64,000 nucleotides of DNA from Tyto alba (lineage: Eukaryota > Chordata > Aves > Strigiformes > Tytonidae). The notes beneath the pieces are model-generated. The model saw nothing but the letters and a program-made list of their open reading frames with translations, ran no database searches and had not been told where the DNA came from. The number at the start of each line of letters is the position of its first letter. Position 1 is the first letter of the stretch. Location: positions 10,295,730-10,359,729 of the forward strand of contig NW_024881324.1 in NCBI RefSeq assembly GCF_018691265.1, given 5' to 3'. Of this stretch, positions 38,309-52,476 are shown one piece after another. A program made the position numbers and the translations under genes.

Positions 38309-41300
38309 TCTTTCAATCCTCCATTCAGGCTTGTTTTGCAAGAATTCTCCTAATGAAGAAAGGGACTCAGCAACCAAATCTTTCTTTCTGTCATCTCCAC
38401 CTGCTCCTTATGTCTCCTTGCTGCATTAATTTCACGCACCTATACGCTTCTCCTCAAATCCGCTTTGGCAAAGCCTCTGTTGTGGCTAATTGGGTGATGA
38501 TTAGCCATGGGAGGGAGGTAAGCTTATGGAGTTGCTGGTGAGGTGGTATAGCTTGGGCACGGAGCCTTGGTCAATGCTCTTATGTCTTGTAGATCTCTCT
38601 ATTTCAATAGAGGCCATGATTTCATTATCACCTATAGCTTAATGTCTTAAGTAACTAATTATCCTTCTCACTCCTACAGCAAACCTTCTGCAGTGGTCTT
38701 GTGTCTTCAGCCTTCATTTTAGCAAAGGTCATCCAGGGGCAGGTTACATGCTTGTAAGACTTTTTTTTTGAGGAAAAACAGTCATTAGATTCCTAATAGA
38801 TAGAAAAAGTCTCTCATATACTCGCATACGAGCTGGTATCAAAGTACCACTTGAATTTCAGAGAAGTATGGTCTTTTCTCGGCTTTTTCCCAAACTTTCC
38901 ATTAAACACCAGTTGGGTTCACATGCATGTGTGAGGAGGAGAATATCCCAGGAGTACACATAAAAAATAAATGAGTGAAACAAATTCTAAAGATTTTATT
39001 GTTTCATTTGTCTTTTCATTTTTCAATCCACTTCTAATCTGAAACATGCAATTAAGAACATGTTGTGCTATATGAAACAATAGGCAGGGTTTACATATAG
39101 CTGTCAATTATCACAGAAGGTGCTGGGAAACATTCTGTAAAGCTCTGTCTACACTATGCAAAAAGGAAATCACAGCTGCAGCTAAGCAAGCAACATAATA
39201 ATAATTACCCTGAAATCATCTGCTTGAATTTTCAAACGAATTCACCATGAGGAGGCTTAGGCTCAAATAGCGTTCCTTTTCTGGCAGCTTTCTATCAGTT
39301 CAATAGCACAGGCTCTTGCAGAAAGGATACTTACAGGACCTTAGACCTGGGAAGATTTTCTGGGTGTCTGATTTTTGTTCCCTGCTGTGGCTGGCAGACA
39401 TGCTGTATCTGAATCTGAATAAATGATAAAGCTCTGTCTGTAAAAAGAAAGGGGTAGACAGCTATTTCTATTATTTCCCCTGAAAAGATACTGTCCATTT
39501 AGAAACACTTCGTTTCCAGCTTGAGTTTTTCTTAGTTAACACTGTCCTTTAGTGTCAATGGTTTTTCCACTGTTTACCCAGCATTTATACATCACTCCCA
39601 TAACCTCTTGCAGGCTGGGTTTTGACAAGGTAAACAAGCTAAACTCTTCTGGTTTCCTACCATAGAAAGTTTCTAGATGGTAGAACAAACAACAAAAAAG
39701 CCAGCCTGTATCCAGACCTACATACAAAGGTTTCCATCAAATGTCTGCCACCATTCAAAAAACGTGAATTCTTAGTACTGTTCTGTGTTGTTGCAAGAAA
39801 AGAGAGTAGCCCAAAGCTGCAGAGGGAGGGAAGAGACTATTTCCTCAGCCCCTGGCTAAACACCAACACAACCCAGTGCATGTTAGGCCTATTTTTCAGA
39901 AATGTTAAGCACCATCAGCCCTCATTGACTTCAGGTGGAGCTGAAGGTGCTCAGACAAGGCCCTTCAAAGCACGATTTGGTTCCTGAGGTAGGTGTAGAG
40001 TATTTCTCTGTTCACACAATATTCTAACAGGGCACCTCATGTCCTCGGGCACATTTAAAATTGAGAACGGTGGCAACATTTCACATCTTTACAAACCTTT
40101 TTTTTCTCTTCCAGCCACTTCAACTTGGCATGCTCGTTCTCGGAGTGAATCACAAGCACAGCACTTAATAGTTCTCTGCAGTCAGAAACTGTCTGAAGGA
40201 AGTATTTTCTGCCCAATGGAGAATGTTGACTCATCTACACTGAATCCTCAGAAGAGCCTCTGATTACAGAAAATGTCCAGCTGTTGATTGCTATGTGACC
40301 TCTTGCTTTCAGAGACCTTTCCTGGGGCTAGTGCTTAGGCACTGGATGGATGAAGTGTGCATGTATATATGTGAATGAGAGGTGAAGGTCTATCCTAGGT
40401 AAGGGACTAGATGGGTCATTGACATTTTCAATAGATTTAGACAGTGCAATAATGGTGCTAAAGTAAATAGTGCCAACTGGTATAATTTTGACTGTCTAAT
40501 GTTAATGCTGGTAGGAAGAAGGTATTAGAGCTCACCAAAAAGAGAGGAAAACTGCTGTGGTCCACGTTGTAGGGTCAGGTCCAGGGATAAGAGGCTCTGT
40601 GTTCCCAAGAGCACGGCCCTGGAAAACACTCAAGAATGTCCAGTATGATGAGAAAACGGAGGCATGATTTGGCACATAGACATGTTATTGTTTTACCTAG
40701 TTCTGTATTTCTCTTGTGCTGCCTAAAATAAATAGTGTTGAGGGGGTGGTAAGGGGGGGGAACGGGCGTGTGGTTGGAAACCTCATGCAAAGTCTGCAGT
40801 ATACACTTTGGCTATCATGTGTCCCTGAGGAGGCAATCTGCCAGAATGCCCACAGAACTGGTGCTCTGGGAAAGGGTTTGATTAAGCCATCAGGGAGTCT
40901 CTGAGACCTGACACCAGTCTCGGGATCTGCATCAGTGACAGCAAAACATTACATGGAGGTCAAGTTCAGCCCTGACAAAGATTTGATCTGGCACCAAAGG
41001 CAAGTCAGCTACAATGTTTTTGCACATGAACTTGGCACTCAACTCCAAAGCCCCTACAGAGCTGGATACCAAGGTCTCAGTTCTCAGAAGGGGATGCTCA
41101 GAGTGGGTCTGGACTTTGGGAATCCATCTAGAAAATCCAAAGTCATGAAGCAAACAGATGCAGCAGACTGCACCAATTCACACACAGAAGAAGAAGAGGG
41201 GAGCTAGGGCTGTAGCACCAAGCTCTCCAGAGATCGGCATGCAGACTGCTGGGGCACAATGGACCGAATCTCCAGCTCACAGCCTTGCAGCTCCCGGGGA

Positions 41301-43670
41301 AAGTGGGAGACCCTGTGATTTTCAGGTTTGCCAGTCCCAGTCCTGCCAGTCACGTGGAAAGCCCTGGGATGAGAGACCAAGGGGTTCCAGCACCCTCCCT
41401 TCTCCAGCAGCCTGCCAGAAACGCAGTGACCCCAAGGGTTTTCCCTTTCATGGAAAATATTGAAATTTAGGTTTCATTCCAGTCTGGAATGAAAACAGAT
41501 TTTGCAATATCAAAATCCTCTGTGAAATGAAATGACTTTTCATGGCACAGCTTTACTGATTGACGCAGAATGCATGTAACTGAAAAGAGCCTCCTAAACG
41601 ACTGTTTCAATCAGAATTTCCTGGTCTGTCACTTCCAAAAACACAATTAACTGCAAAACTAACGCCTGCAGCTTTGCAGGAGGGCAGTGAGAAAACGAAT
41701 CAGGCACAGCATCAGCAAAACATCATACGATGCAGCGGGCGCTGCCACCGATCCCGACCCTTTCTCTGGAGAGGTCAAGCTCAGATGCTGCACCTTCCCT
41801 TTTCGGTGCTCCTGCTCCAACAAAACCACCGTGAGAGTCTCTTTCCCACTGCTCTTGAACACACGCCCGCGTACCCGTATCTCTCGGCTGTGAGGTTTTC
41901 CACGCTGCAGCCAGTCACACTGCAATAATTTTGCTTGGCGTGTGCTGCCGCTGAGCTCAGAGCAGCCAGTTGCTTCGTCCTTTGCTTGCGGGAGGTTTGC
42001 AACGTGTTCCCTTGCACTGAGCGGCAAGCGGGCCGGCAAGGTGCCTGCAAGGCAGCTGGCAGGCTTGTTTCTAGAGCCTACTCATTTCTTCTAATCATTG
42101 TATATCCACCAATAAAAGTATCTGATTTAAGGCGGAGAGGAAATATAAACTGAGGATGGAGGAATTCTGGAGATGAAGGAATGTTGCATCAAATGTTTTT
42201 GCACAATAATGACTTCTGTTTATCACCATTAAACACATGCACATGGCTTCAGTTTTTACAGCAGTTGCCCAACTTACCTACTGCATATGGAAGATAAGAT
42301 ACTCAACTGTGAGGAAGGTTCAATTAATTCTGCTTTGCAGATATTTTGGTAAATTTGTTTGATAGTCTGGTCTGAACAGCACAGCGTTATTAATATCTGC
42401 AGGCACAGGAGAATGCTGCAGAGTAATATTTCTGAAACAGAAAGCTCTAAGACATGATTGAGACAATACAACTTTTCCCATGTTATACAAGATGATTACT
42501 TTAAACTCACTTTCCTTTAAGTACCAAAAGCTGGAGGCACAAGGTGGATTTAAAAATATTTATTTTTACTTTTTTTTTACCGGAAGAAGATTAAAAGAGA
42601 ATAAGCATAAACTTTAAGTGATGTGTTTAAAAAAAAAAAAAAAATAGAGCTTACAAAACAAAGGAACAGACTTGTATAGCTTTTTTCATATATTCACCTC
42701 TGGAAGAAATCCCAAGTTTAACTACGTGTACATGTTGTCCTTTTTGTTGTAGCTAGCTTTCTACGATTTTCCATATTTGCTCATGTTATTAATTCATTTA
42801 CCTCCATCAGTGAAAGCAAAGTAGACAATTTTCCCCAAAAAGAAGAGCAGAAATGGGTCCCCCTTGAAGGAGTTCCCCATCTAAGGGAACTGGGGCACAG
42901 CCTGTTCCTCTGAGCTACTCAAGCACATGGAGCGCAGATTTCCCACAGGTTTTATTTAAATAGCACACTACAGTTTAGAATCTTTTAATATTCTTCTTGA
43001 GACACCAAATGACAAAACGTTCCAGATTGTTTAAAATCTGTCAATCTGTAGGTCTTTATTAGTACAGCAGCCCCCCTTCCCCATCCCCCTCAAAATACTC
43101 CTTTTTTGGATGCATTTTCACATTAAGATCCCCAGCCCTGCAACCCATCCTCAAATCAAGCACCTGTATTAGGCATAAACCTCTATACTGTGTCACTCTG
43201 TTCACATCAGTATGGCCAAGGCAAGTAAAATATGCTTCCAGCAAGGTTTTCTGCAGTCAGAAAAGGGGAAATCTGTATTGAATAAGGTAAGCAAGAAAAT
43301 ATGTTCACTACTTAAAAATCAATATTCTCTGGGAACTTCATCTCGTCCTTTTGGTATCTAATTACTTGCAAACTTTCATTCACAGTGGCATGTGTGTGTT
43401 AGAGGGAAGAAAACTAATAGGAATTGTTTGTCTTCCTTTATTCCCCAGCAATATCAGGTTTTAAGAGTCATATTTGTTACAAGCATACTCCTTCGTTTGA
43501 GAAATGTTATATATTTAATCTTGCTACCAATACAGGTACTGTTTGGAGCAATACATATCTTTTCAGTGGAATCTGGGATCTCAGCCCCTAAATAAACTAT
43601 TTTAAAAAATCAGGAGAGGGTTTCTCTTTGGCTAAGGTTTTAAGGCACACAAAACCCAGGTGCCTAGCTG

Positions 43671-43691
43671 AAAAAAAAAAAAAAAAAAAAA
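43671..43691. repeat. Poly-A tract
   Basis: Twenty-one A followed by CAAAAAAA on the + strand. No retrotransposed gene or SINE body is recognisable immediately before it. Confidence 0.9.
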
Positions 43692-44689
43692 CAAAAAAAT
43701 GAGACAGTAATTAGCACAGTGAGCTCATTTTAAAAACATCTGAAAAGTTTCTAGGAATGATTCCATTGACCTGCTCTTTCATACCAGACATCTTTTGTTC
43801 CCTTCCTCTTCAGGCTGCAAGCTGTCCATGAGTACTTACATGTGAGTAGTAGTTTACACTGGAACAGTAACATTTCTCTAGGGACTTCTAGGTGTCTGCA
43901 CAGGGAATGAAGGCCTGTGATTTATCCAAAGAGGAGTGCTTCCAGGACAGACCAATTAGTTGCCTCATTAAAGAGCAGAGAACATAGCCAGTAATTCTTT
44001 TTTCTTTTATTTTCTTTTTTATTCTCTTATCTATTTTTTATTATTTTATTTTAATTTAACTTTACACTGAGTGCCAAGCAAAATAAACACCTCCCATGGA
44101 GTTTTAAGGAATGAAAGAGTAAACTCCAGAACTTCAAAAAATGAGTAAATAAACTGATAGTTCTCTCAGGTGTGCTGGTGAAAATGCTGGAGTAATCCAG
44201 GTGACAGTACTGAAGTAACTCCACACAAAGGTGTAAGTGTGACTTAGGTTCCACGGTGCTGGGAAGGAGCAAGGAAGAGGAATGCACAGGCAGATTTAAG
44301 GAGGATGGAGTACAGACCTCATGCATAGCAGCATAAAACACAGTCAAAAGGAATCAGCCAGCTTCTCACACAGGGCTGCTGCAATACTGGAGAGTGGGCC
44401 CTCTTTATATTATTACTTGGACGACATGCTCGGCATTGCCTTATGGGGTGTGCATGCCTGCAAAGTTCAAATATTTTATGTGGGACTTATCTGGCCTGCA
44501 GGGAAATTCCTGGTGCCCCTATATTTAACTTGTATCACAGCAGGCCAGTAAAATTCCCCATGGTTTTAACTCTCTCGGTAACGTCTGCCCAAAATTAGCT
44601 GGCAGCATTTTTTTTTTTTTTTTAATAACAGTCTAGAGCTATCCGGAGGAATTTTACTAGGTTAAATAATATTTACCCTGTGCTAAAAT

Positions 44690-45080
44690 GGGATGCCTCT
44701 GGAGAGGAGCTTGCCCTGTGGCTGGGGCGGGGGTGCGAGGGGCAACCGGACCCCCATGACCGACCTGCCCCTCCGGAGCGAGCAGCACGCCTGGGAAACG
44801 CTCCCGGCCGCGTCGCTTTCTGCAAAGTGGGGAACCTGCTCGCACCTGGGTCTTACTCCTACCGAGGCACCCCTGGGCACCCTAACCCCTCCGAGAGCGA
44901 GAGGCTCCACACCCGGGCAAGAGCCAAGAGGCAGCCTGGGAGCACAAGCAAAGCACCCCTGCCACCGCTCACGGGCCGGGGTGGGGGGACAGGCCGCGGC
45001 TCTTCCCTGTTTCCCCTCCCGCTCCTTCCTTGGGAGACAAGCGGTGTGCTCGCCGATGCCTTCGGCCACAGCAGAGCAGC
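44690..45080. promoter_or_regulatory. CpG-enriched patch beside CR1
   Basis: About 390 bases with many CpG (CTCCGGAGCGAGCAGCACGC and similar) between AT-rich DNA and the CR1 end. Open frames cross it on both strands (163 and 205 codons), but their opposite-strand overlap and composition are typical of GC-rich non-coding DNA. It may be a small CpG island or orphan promoter. Confidence 0.3.
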
Positions 45081-45169
45081 TGGAGGTGACGGTCCAGGAG
45101 AAGATGTTTTTGCATTCCCAGCCCTGCTGCACCCCAGCTACGCCGGTGTCACCGAGTTGCAGAACAGCT

Positions 45170-45556
45170 GAGGTGGGCAGGGACGTCTGAAGGTCATCCA
45201 GTCCAACCTTGCTGCTCAAAGGAGGGGCAGCTACAGCCAGTTTTTGAGAGGCATGTTCAGTCAGCTGGGGTCTGAATGTCTCAAAGGATGGAGATGTCAC
45301 ATCCTCCCTGGGTACTTGTCCCAGTGTTCAGCCACCATCAGAGTGAAAAAACTTTTACTTAGCCTTAAAAGGAATTTCCTGTATTTCAATTTGTGCCTAG
45401 CACCTCTTGTCCTGTCAATGGACACCACTGAAAAGAGCCCGGCTCTTTACACCTCTCCTTCATACAGTGATACTGTACTCTTATGTACAGTGATAAGATC
45501 CCCCTTGAGCCTTCTTTTCTTTATAAGAAACAGTCCCAGGTCTCTCAGGACAGAAT
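45170..45556 (-). mobile_element. CR1 LINE, 3' portion
   Basis: The + strand matches the complement of the avian CR1 3' region as remembered, beginning GGTCATCCAGTCCAACC near the element end. It continues through recognisable blocks such as GGATGGAGATGTCACATCC, GTGAAAAAACTTTTACTTAG, CTCTTGTCCTGTC and GATAAGATCCCCCTTGAGCC. The element is therefore in minus orientation with its 3' end at about 45170. It is diverged, and it breaks off at CTCTCAGGACAGAATG, where unrelated sequence begins. It is a non-autonomous relic. Confidence 0.85.
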
Positions 45557-46085
45557 GAAGGTGCAGGGCACAGCCAGACACCCATACTGACCAACTGTTT
45601 ACAGGCAACCAACCCTTTTTATACATTTACCCCTCTATTTTTCCACTCTTGTTCCTCCCCAAATCATCTAAACTCCTCCACTGCCCTCCCCTAAACATTC
45701 CATAAAAAGTCATGTGTGATCCCAAACTGCTTTTCCCCTGTATCTCACAAAATGTCCTACCCCTAGATAGCAACCTCCTGAGTCTGAAAGGTGACCCAGA
45801 GAGCTGCTCCCAACGACTCATGGTGATGGGTCTCATGACTGGACTCTGCTGGGATGGCCCTGGGAGGGACCAAGGCAAGATAATGGTTCTTTGGGAGTCC
45901 TTAATTTGGGTTCCCACCTGCCATTGTGCCCCTGTGCTCCTCTGGACTTGTGCAGATGGGCCTCTGATGAGCTGGTGGCCCTGGGTTTAGCTCAGTAGGA
46001 TATTATTCAGGCTCCCCCACTGCCTTTGTCTCCCCAAGTTCCTTTGTGGGTGTGCAGATGTGCTTTATCACATAACCCAACACAT
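45557..46085 (-). mobile_element. LTR-like insertion within CR1 (probable)
   Basis: About 530 bases unrelated to CR1 separate two collinear CR1 parts. On the minus strand it has a TATA-like GTATAAAAAGGG (near 45618). Downstream of that is sequence resembling the R/U5 start of avian retroviral LTRs (TTGGTTGCCTGTAAACAG, GGTGTCTGGCTGTGCCCTG). It may be a solo or truncated LTR in minus orientation. I cannot see clear TG...CA ends or a target duplication, and some CR1 sequence seems missing as well, so a deletion is also involved. No retroviral gene is present. Confidence 0.4.
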
Positions 46086-47125
46086 TGAGACAGTAATTTC
46101 ATTGCAGAAGGCTATCAAGGCTGGTCAAGCACAGCTTACCCTTCCTAAGTCCATGCTGACTACTCCCAGTCACCTTCTTGTTCTTCCTGTGTTTGGAAAT
46201 TATTTCCAGGAGGATTTTTTCCCATCACCTTCCCAGAGGTCTAAGTGAGGCCGACTGGCCTGTGGTTCCCCAGATCCTCCTTCCTGAAGACAGGGGGTGA
46301 CATTTGTCTTCTCCCAGTCCTAAGGACCCTCTCCCAAGTGCCATGACCTTTCAAATATTATCAAGAATGTCTTCACAATTATACCAGCCAGCTTCCTGAG
46401 CTCTCCTGAGTGGATCCCATCGGCTCCCATGCACTTGAGCATGTCCAGTTTGCTTAAGTGCTTCCTAACCCAGTCCTCCTCCACTGAGAGCAAGCTGGCC
46501 TTGCTCTGGACTTTCCCTCTTGTCTCAGGGGCCTGGGATTGCTGAAGTCTAATCTTATAGTAAAAACCAAGGGGAAGAAGGCATTGACAACTTCAACCTT
46601 TTCCATGTCCTTTGTCACCCGGTCTCCTGCCCCACTCAGCATCAACCCCATATTTTCCCTAGTTTTCCTTTTCCAAGTAATGCACTGGAGAAGCTCTTCT
46701 TGTTGCCCTTCACATTCTTCACCAGGTTCAACTCCAGATGGGCTTTGACTTTTCTTACCCCATCCATGCACTCTCAGACAGTATCTCTATATTCCTCCTG
46801 GGTCACCTGCACCTACTTGCACCTCTTGCATACTTCCTTTTTATATTTTAATTTTGTCGGGAGCTCCTTCTTCATCCATGCAGGCCTCCTGCCACCTTTG
46901 CTTGGTTTCCTGTTCACTGGGATGGGCCATTCTGGTGCTGGGAGGAGGTGATCCTTGAAACATCAACCAGCTCTTTTGGATTCCTCTCCAGGGACATTTC
47001 CTGTGGGATTCTTCCAAGAAAATCCCTGGAGTCCACTGAAATCCAGGGTTGTAATCTTGCTTTTAGCTTTGTTCCCTCCCCTCAGTATCCTCAACTCCAC
47101 CCTATGAAACGCTGAAGAGCGGACA
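46086..47125 (-). mobile_element. CR1 LINE, ORF2 fragment (inactive)
   Basis: Continues the same CR1 in the same orientation, towards its 5' side. Recognisable complement blocks include CATGCTGACTACTCCCAG, CTGTGGTTCCCCAGATCC, CTTCTTGTTGCCCTTCAC, TTCATCCATGCAGGCCTCC and GGAGGTGATCCTTGAAACAT. On the minus strand, 46454-46771 encodes about 105 residues typical of CR1 ORF2 between endonuclease and reverse transcriptase (a GQQEELLQ motif and VTKDMEKVEVVNAFF). The frame is broken elsewhere and the 5' end is absent, so the copy is dead. Confidence 0.85.
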
Positions 47126-49810
47126 GGCACCTTGTTCCCAGCTTGGGCTCTGTCACAAGACACATGAAAAGTCTATTATTCATGTGCTTGAACAAGGGGG
47201 AAAAAAAAAAAAGAAAAAAAAAAGTCTAAAAATAATAATAATAAAAATGATAGATCTTCCTTTGGAAATGTTGGCTGAAACATTTGGTTTTGTCTCTTTT
47301 TTTGTTCCCAGATGGCTTCTATGAGAATATTTCTTAGTGCTTTTACATAATATTTTATACTGTGTTAAATCACTGGTCAGATTTCTTTGAAGAGAATCCT
47401 TGCGGGGCTTTTGCAATGTTAGGAAAAGAAGAAAAAAGGAAAGCATATTCTTTTCTTTTTTTCCAGTTGGATAAAGCCAACCCAAATCAACAGGGAAATG
47501 GTTTAATTTCAGACTCCTAGAGTGATATTAGAAACACTGGCAAGGAGGAGAAAAAACATTTCAGAAAGGTACAACTGATAATTCACTTTCATTTCTGAAT
47601 GTTTTGCATTGTTTTCCCTGTCTACTGAAATGGCGTCGACATATTTTTTTTTTTAAAAGTTGCAGTTTTAAAATATCCAGCTAAATCAGATCCCTAGTCT
47701 TTGCAAAGAAGAAAAAGCTTGTGTTCCTGAGGGGCAACACAGTGTGATGCATCCAGATTGCCACCACTGCCCTGTTTTTTGCCAGACATATTTGAACCAG
47801 AGCATTTTTCATTTCTTTTGATAAGTGCGAAGAATAAGGTGCAGGTAATTGTGCTCATTGATCAGGGCTTTTAAACTATATATGTATCTAATTGCAAGTT
47901 AATCAAACCAGACTTCACATAAAAGTCATGCAGAAAAATCTGATATCATAGGAAAAATGTCTGTCATAAATACTGACACAAAACGCTGTAAAAGTATGTA
48001 AAGCAATGAGTATGGTTAAAAAGTTGACAGAGGTTTCTGGAAAAATCAGCAATTATTGGAATATGTAAAAACAAAAAAATTTGGTTGAAGGAACTTTTCA
48101 CCTGTTATGGTAAAACTTGCAATTTAAGTATGACCAGACTGATTTTCCTTTCTGTCTAGTAGCCTTTGGGAAAAAACGTAGAAATGTCAGAGAATATTAC
48201 TGCCCTTTCCATGAGCATGGAAATGGTGGACATCACTTTAAATCACCAATTTGTGTGTGGTGCCCATTTTGGTAACTCCTGGAAAACCCTCTCTGCCTGC
48301 TCTGGCCCCCTGACTGTATGCTGCCCATTTTTATTCTCTGCTTTCCCAGAGTACTATGCAAACTATTTTCATTCTGCGGCCAGAGTGAAAATATTTTCAG
48401 AAATACTTAGTGCCCAGCATATTTACTAAAATAAATGGCTGGGTTTTCAAAAAAGCTCAACAGCTTCCCTATGGGGGAACTCCTGAGTGACAAACTTTCT
48501 TTCCTCCATTGCCCCATTTTGACATTTTCACTGAAATATCCCACAAGCTGAGTACCACCAGTCCCTAACAAACACTCCTGACTGGCTTTCTAGTTGGAAC
48601 CGTTAACACATTTTTGAGTTCTGTAATAAAAATAAATATAATCCAAATCAGGCTGCAAATTTATTTTTTTAATATCTAAAAGTAACTCCAAACTTCAGAG
48701 AAAGAGCTGGTGTTATTCACAATATAAATCATTGGAGCTTTACATTTCAGCACAGATAAATGGAATCTTTGTTGCATTAAACACAGATAGTGAAACACAA
48801 AGAAGTCTGCTTACAAATCCAGGGAGATTTTCTTCCATAAAGGTAAAGCTGCTAAAGTTTTAACAGGATTAAAAATTGCAAAGATATGCAACTACAGCCA
48901 ATTATTGCACAAAATTCCATTTTAAATGAGTCCACCTTTTAAAAATACCGGTGCCTATTAAAGCACAGACACATTCGTGTGGCTCTCAAATGCATCCCAG
49001 TAGAGTGTAAACTGAAAAGCCATAACATTTCATCACACAGTAGTCAGAAGCAAAAATGATGTGTTCTAAGCATTCATTAAATGTAGAAATATGCACTGAG
49101 GATGTAAATGTTGACTAGACTCCCAGGGAAGTGTATCATTTATATTCAAAACTAAGATTCATAATAAATACCCAGCTTCAAATCTCCTTGGACAGTGTCT
49201 CTCAATAGATTTCTAAAAATGTACATTTATGGAGTAAACAGAATATTTAATGGGTGCTAGCAGTATATCAGATTTGTTACGCTTATGGCAGCTGTGGTCA
49301 TCAAATATTCATGCTGATGGTTCTTACGCAATGCTGACAGCTTTCTAACTTGTGAAATAAATAATGGTTGAGTGGGAATTGATGAGATAAGTAGACTGCT
49401 TTATCTGAGAAGGGTGACCAAGCTTTACCGTGGCAGAGGGAAGATTAAGAGTTGCATTCTCAGAGTAAGAGGAAAAATTTGAAGGTGTATTTTTTCAGAT
49501 CACAAGCCAGACACATCTCTTGATCTGGTCATGTTTTCTTATTCTTCTCACTCTAACTGTCCCTTACAGGCCATGGGATTTATTTGCTGATGTCGGGGTC
49601 AAGTAATGCAAAAATGACTCATAAGTTTCCACTACCAGACAAGCTGGGCTGAGATACTGGATCATTTCAGACAGGGTGGGGGGAGGCTGATAACATATAC
49701 ATAAAACAGTCCCATATTTCTTATTTAGGCAGTTTCCCCTGACTCCAGTTAGGGCAAATAAAGGACTTTACCTCTTTAAAGGAACATGGGCAATGGTCCA
49801 TAAGAAGTTT

Positions 49811-49899
49811 GAGTTGGGTTTGGTTTTTTGTTTTTGTTTTTGGTTTTGGTTTTGTTTTTTTTTGTTGTTGTTGTTGTTGTTTTTGCTTTTGTTTTTTTT
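49811..49899. repeat. T/G-rich simple repeat with (TTG)n
   Basis: T-rich tract with G interruptions and an internal run of seven TTG units, T/G on the + strand. Confidence 0.9.
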
Positions 49900-52476
49900 C
49901 AATGGACTACACTCCTCAGTGCTGGTACATCTTTAGTACAATGTCTGACTACTACTACTAAACAGTATACTTCAGTTTGATAAGTTGGCATAACTGCATT
50001 GGAAGAAAGCTACAGGTTAACCCATTATGCTGTACCATAAACTAAGATCAGATCATAGGACATTTCTAGCACAGATGTTCTTCACTCTTTTAATATGTCT
50101 TTATTTTATATGAAAGTCATTATTGTGCAGTAGTTAAACATACTCTGTATTATCTGATTGCTGCACCTGGCCTTCAGCCCTCCAATTCCTGGAATATCTC
50201 TATACCAGTCAAGGTAAGAAAAAGTAACTCCACAACAATCTGGAGAAAAACTGTGTGCCCAGCACATTATAAAATCAACACCAGTGACTTAGTTACCAGT
50301 TATGGTTTTCTAGAATTAGAACACTCAAGTTACATTTAATTCTTTCAGTATGAGCTTTTACAGAATCTCCACAAAAATAATTCAGAAAGTCCACATGCAG
50401 TGTGACATGAGTTTAAGAAGAACTATACATACAACTCAAAAGTCCAGTTTTCAACTATAAGATAAAATGTTTCAGAACATAAGCCGATTCCAACACTCTT
50501 TCCAACAAAAACAAGTGGCAAACACATACCGAAACCAAGTGAAATTATATCTGCACTCCCAACCAAGAACAACTTGCCTCTAACACAGATAGTGATGCAA
50601 GGGACCCTGGGTAAATCCAACTTTTTATCACAGACCTTGAAAGATAAGAATGTTAGAGAAAGAATGAAAGCCCTAAACTGCAGTGCTAGTCTTGGATTTA
50701 TCACAAACCATGAGTAACTTGGAGCTTAATCTTGCAAATTTGACTTGGGCAATGCTGTAGTGCAAACTGAGCAATAAAAATAAAGGGTACAGTCTGAATC
50801 TCTACTTTTTGTCACACAGTACTTTGCAGCATAAACTATTGTTTGGTGAGAACATGCAGTGTTAAAAGTTTCCATCAGAATTCCTTTGCTGGAAGCTGTA
50901 TTGCCATGATATGAGTAGCGTCACAGGACACACAAGAAATTCTGTGGTGGACAGCTAAGGGATGCCTTCCTGCTACCAGGAATTTCTTTCTAATGCTCCA
51001 GCAGTCAGATGTTCCCTCACGTCTTGAAGGAGAATCTATATTCTTGCCAAAACTCAGCTGTTTTCTTTTGCTCCCTGATATATATATGCTGTATCCTTTC
51101 AGACAAGGGGTAGCTAAAATTCAATGTTATGTCCCAGGTGAAGGCATACCCATCACTCACATTGTTCTAAAGTCACTTTAATTTTTAAAATTGTTCAATT
51201 ATTACAGAACACTATTACAAACATGTAAGACATGGGGAAAATGAAAATCGCAGTCATCTACTATGTCTTCTCTTCTTCCAAGTACAGATTTGTTTAAATA
51301 AAGATCTTCCATCCATCTTTTGAAGTACTCTAGGTCCCCTGGAGCTCCTTTTCACCAAATGCCAAACCCAGGGGAAGTCACCAGCACAATTTCATCATCT
51401 ATGAATGCCACCTTAATTCTGTTCTCATTTTCTGCAGCCTTTCTACAAATTCTCTTTTGCTACAGTTCCATATTCCTTTTTTGCCTTCTCCGCCCCAGAC
51501 TGGTTGATGTTGGCAAGGGTAGACCAACAAAGGTTTAAACAGAGAGAGACAAAGAAAGACAATTTGAAAAGTCTAGTTTCTAGATCCTAATAGTGATAAC
51601 TGGTTTGCAAAGGTCTTCTCAAAGAACAAATCCATCCATTCTCTCCACTTACTCTCCACAATTTTACCTATCTACCTTTTACTCTCAGTTATGATTTTCC
51701 TGTTGAATACCTCTTACAATACCATCTCATTACTTGGTTGTCAAATTATCCGATTACTATATCTTCCAATTGTTCCACGATCTGTTGTGGTTTAACTTAC
51801 CAAGTTCACAAATAAGACTTTGTGGTTTGCAGTCATCTTACTTCCCAGAAGAAACTTTCAAACATCAGGGATATCTGACACCTTCTAGTGTCCCAATACA
51901 ATGCCTGTTTGGATGACAAATTAATGCTCTTACTACTAACTCAGCCTGTTTGTCATTTTTACGTTTCACCAGGCTTAAGAGTTCTAGAGATTTTCTACTC
52001 TCCAGTTTGTCCAGTTCTTTCAACACTTTTTGTTCTGCATAGTTTTGAATAGTACCTCTAGCCATCAGAAAAAAATAAAAAAAAACCACTCTTGAGTAGG
52101 TGTCTTCTCAATGGCTCAGTGACATCCACATTTCTAAAGCGATCCTTTTAATCACCCATAATCCAACTGTTTTCCAAGTTCTGTCCTCCTGATACATTTC
52201 AAGGATTTCTTGCTATTGTTTTTCAGTTTTACATTTCTTCCTCCCCTCCCAAATATCTGTACCATTTGCCCTTTCCTTTTTCACTCTTCTGATGTCCTCC
52301 TTATGCATCTCCCACTGTAGTTTAATTTTTTTTTATTGGCTTAATACAGTAGAATTTTCATTTTCCGATGGTTTGGTTGAAATAACCTCATGGCCCTTAC
52401 CTACTAGACATCCTGGAAGCCATGCTCCCTTTCTCATACAATGATATTCCTGCTTTCTAAAGTTCTACTCCATGTG

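Larger units (their letters stand above)
30906..45169. other. Intergenic stretch, no supported gene
   Basis: About 14 kb of mostly unique sequence. It holds an inverted repeat with a second copy of its core (32727-32765), a T/C-rich segment (36460-36900), a purine-pyrimidine alternating tract (36212-36266), an AAAAC microsatellite (38249-38308), poly-A at 43671-43691, and a CpG-enriched patch at 44690-45080. ORFs are short or made of skewed sequence, and no exon with both convincing splice sites was recognised. Confidence 0.55.
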
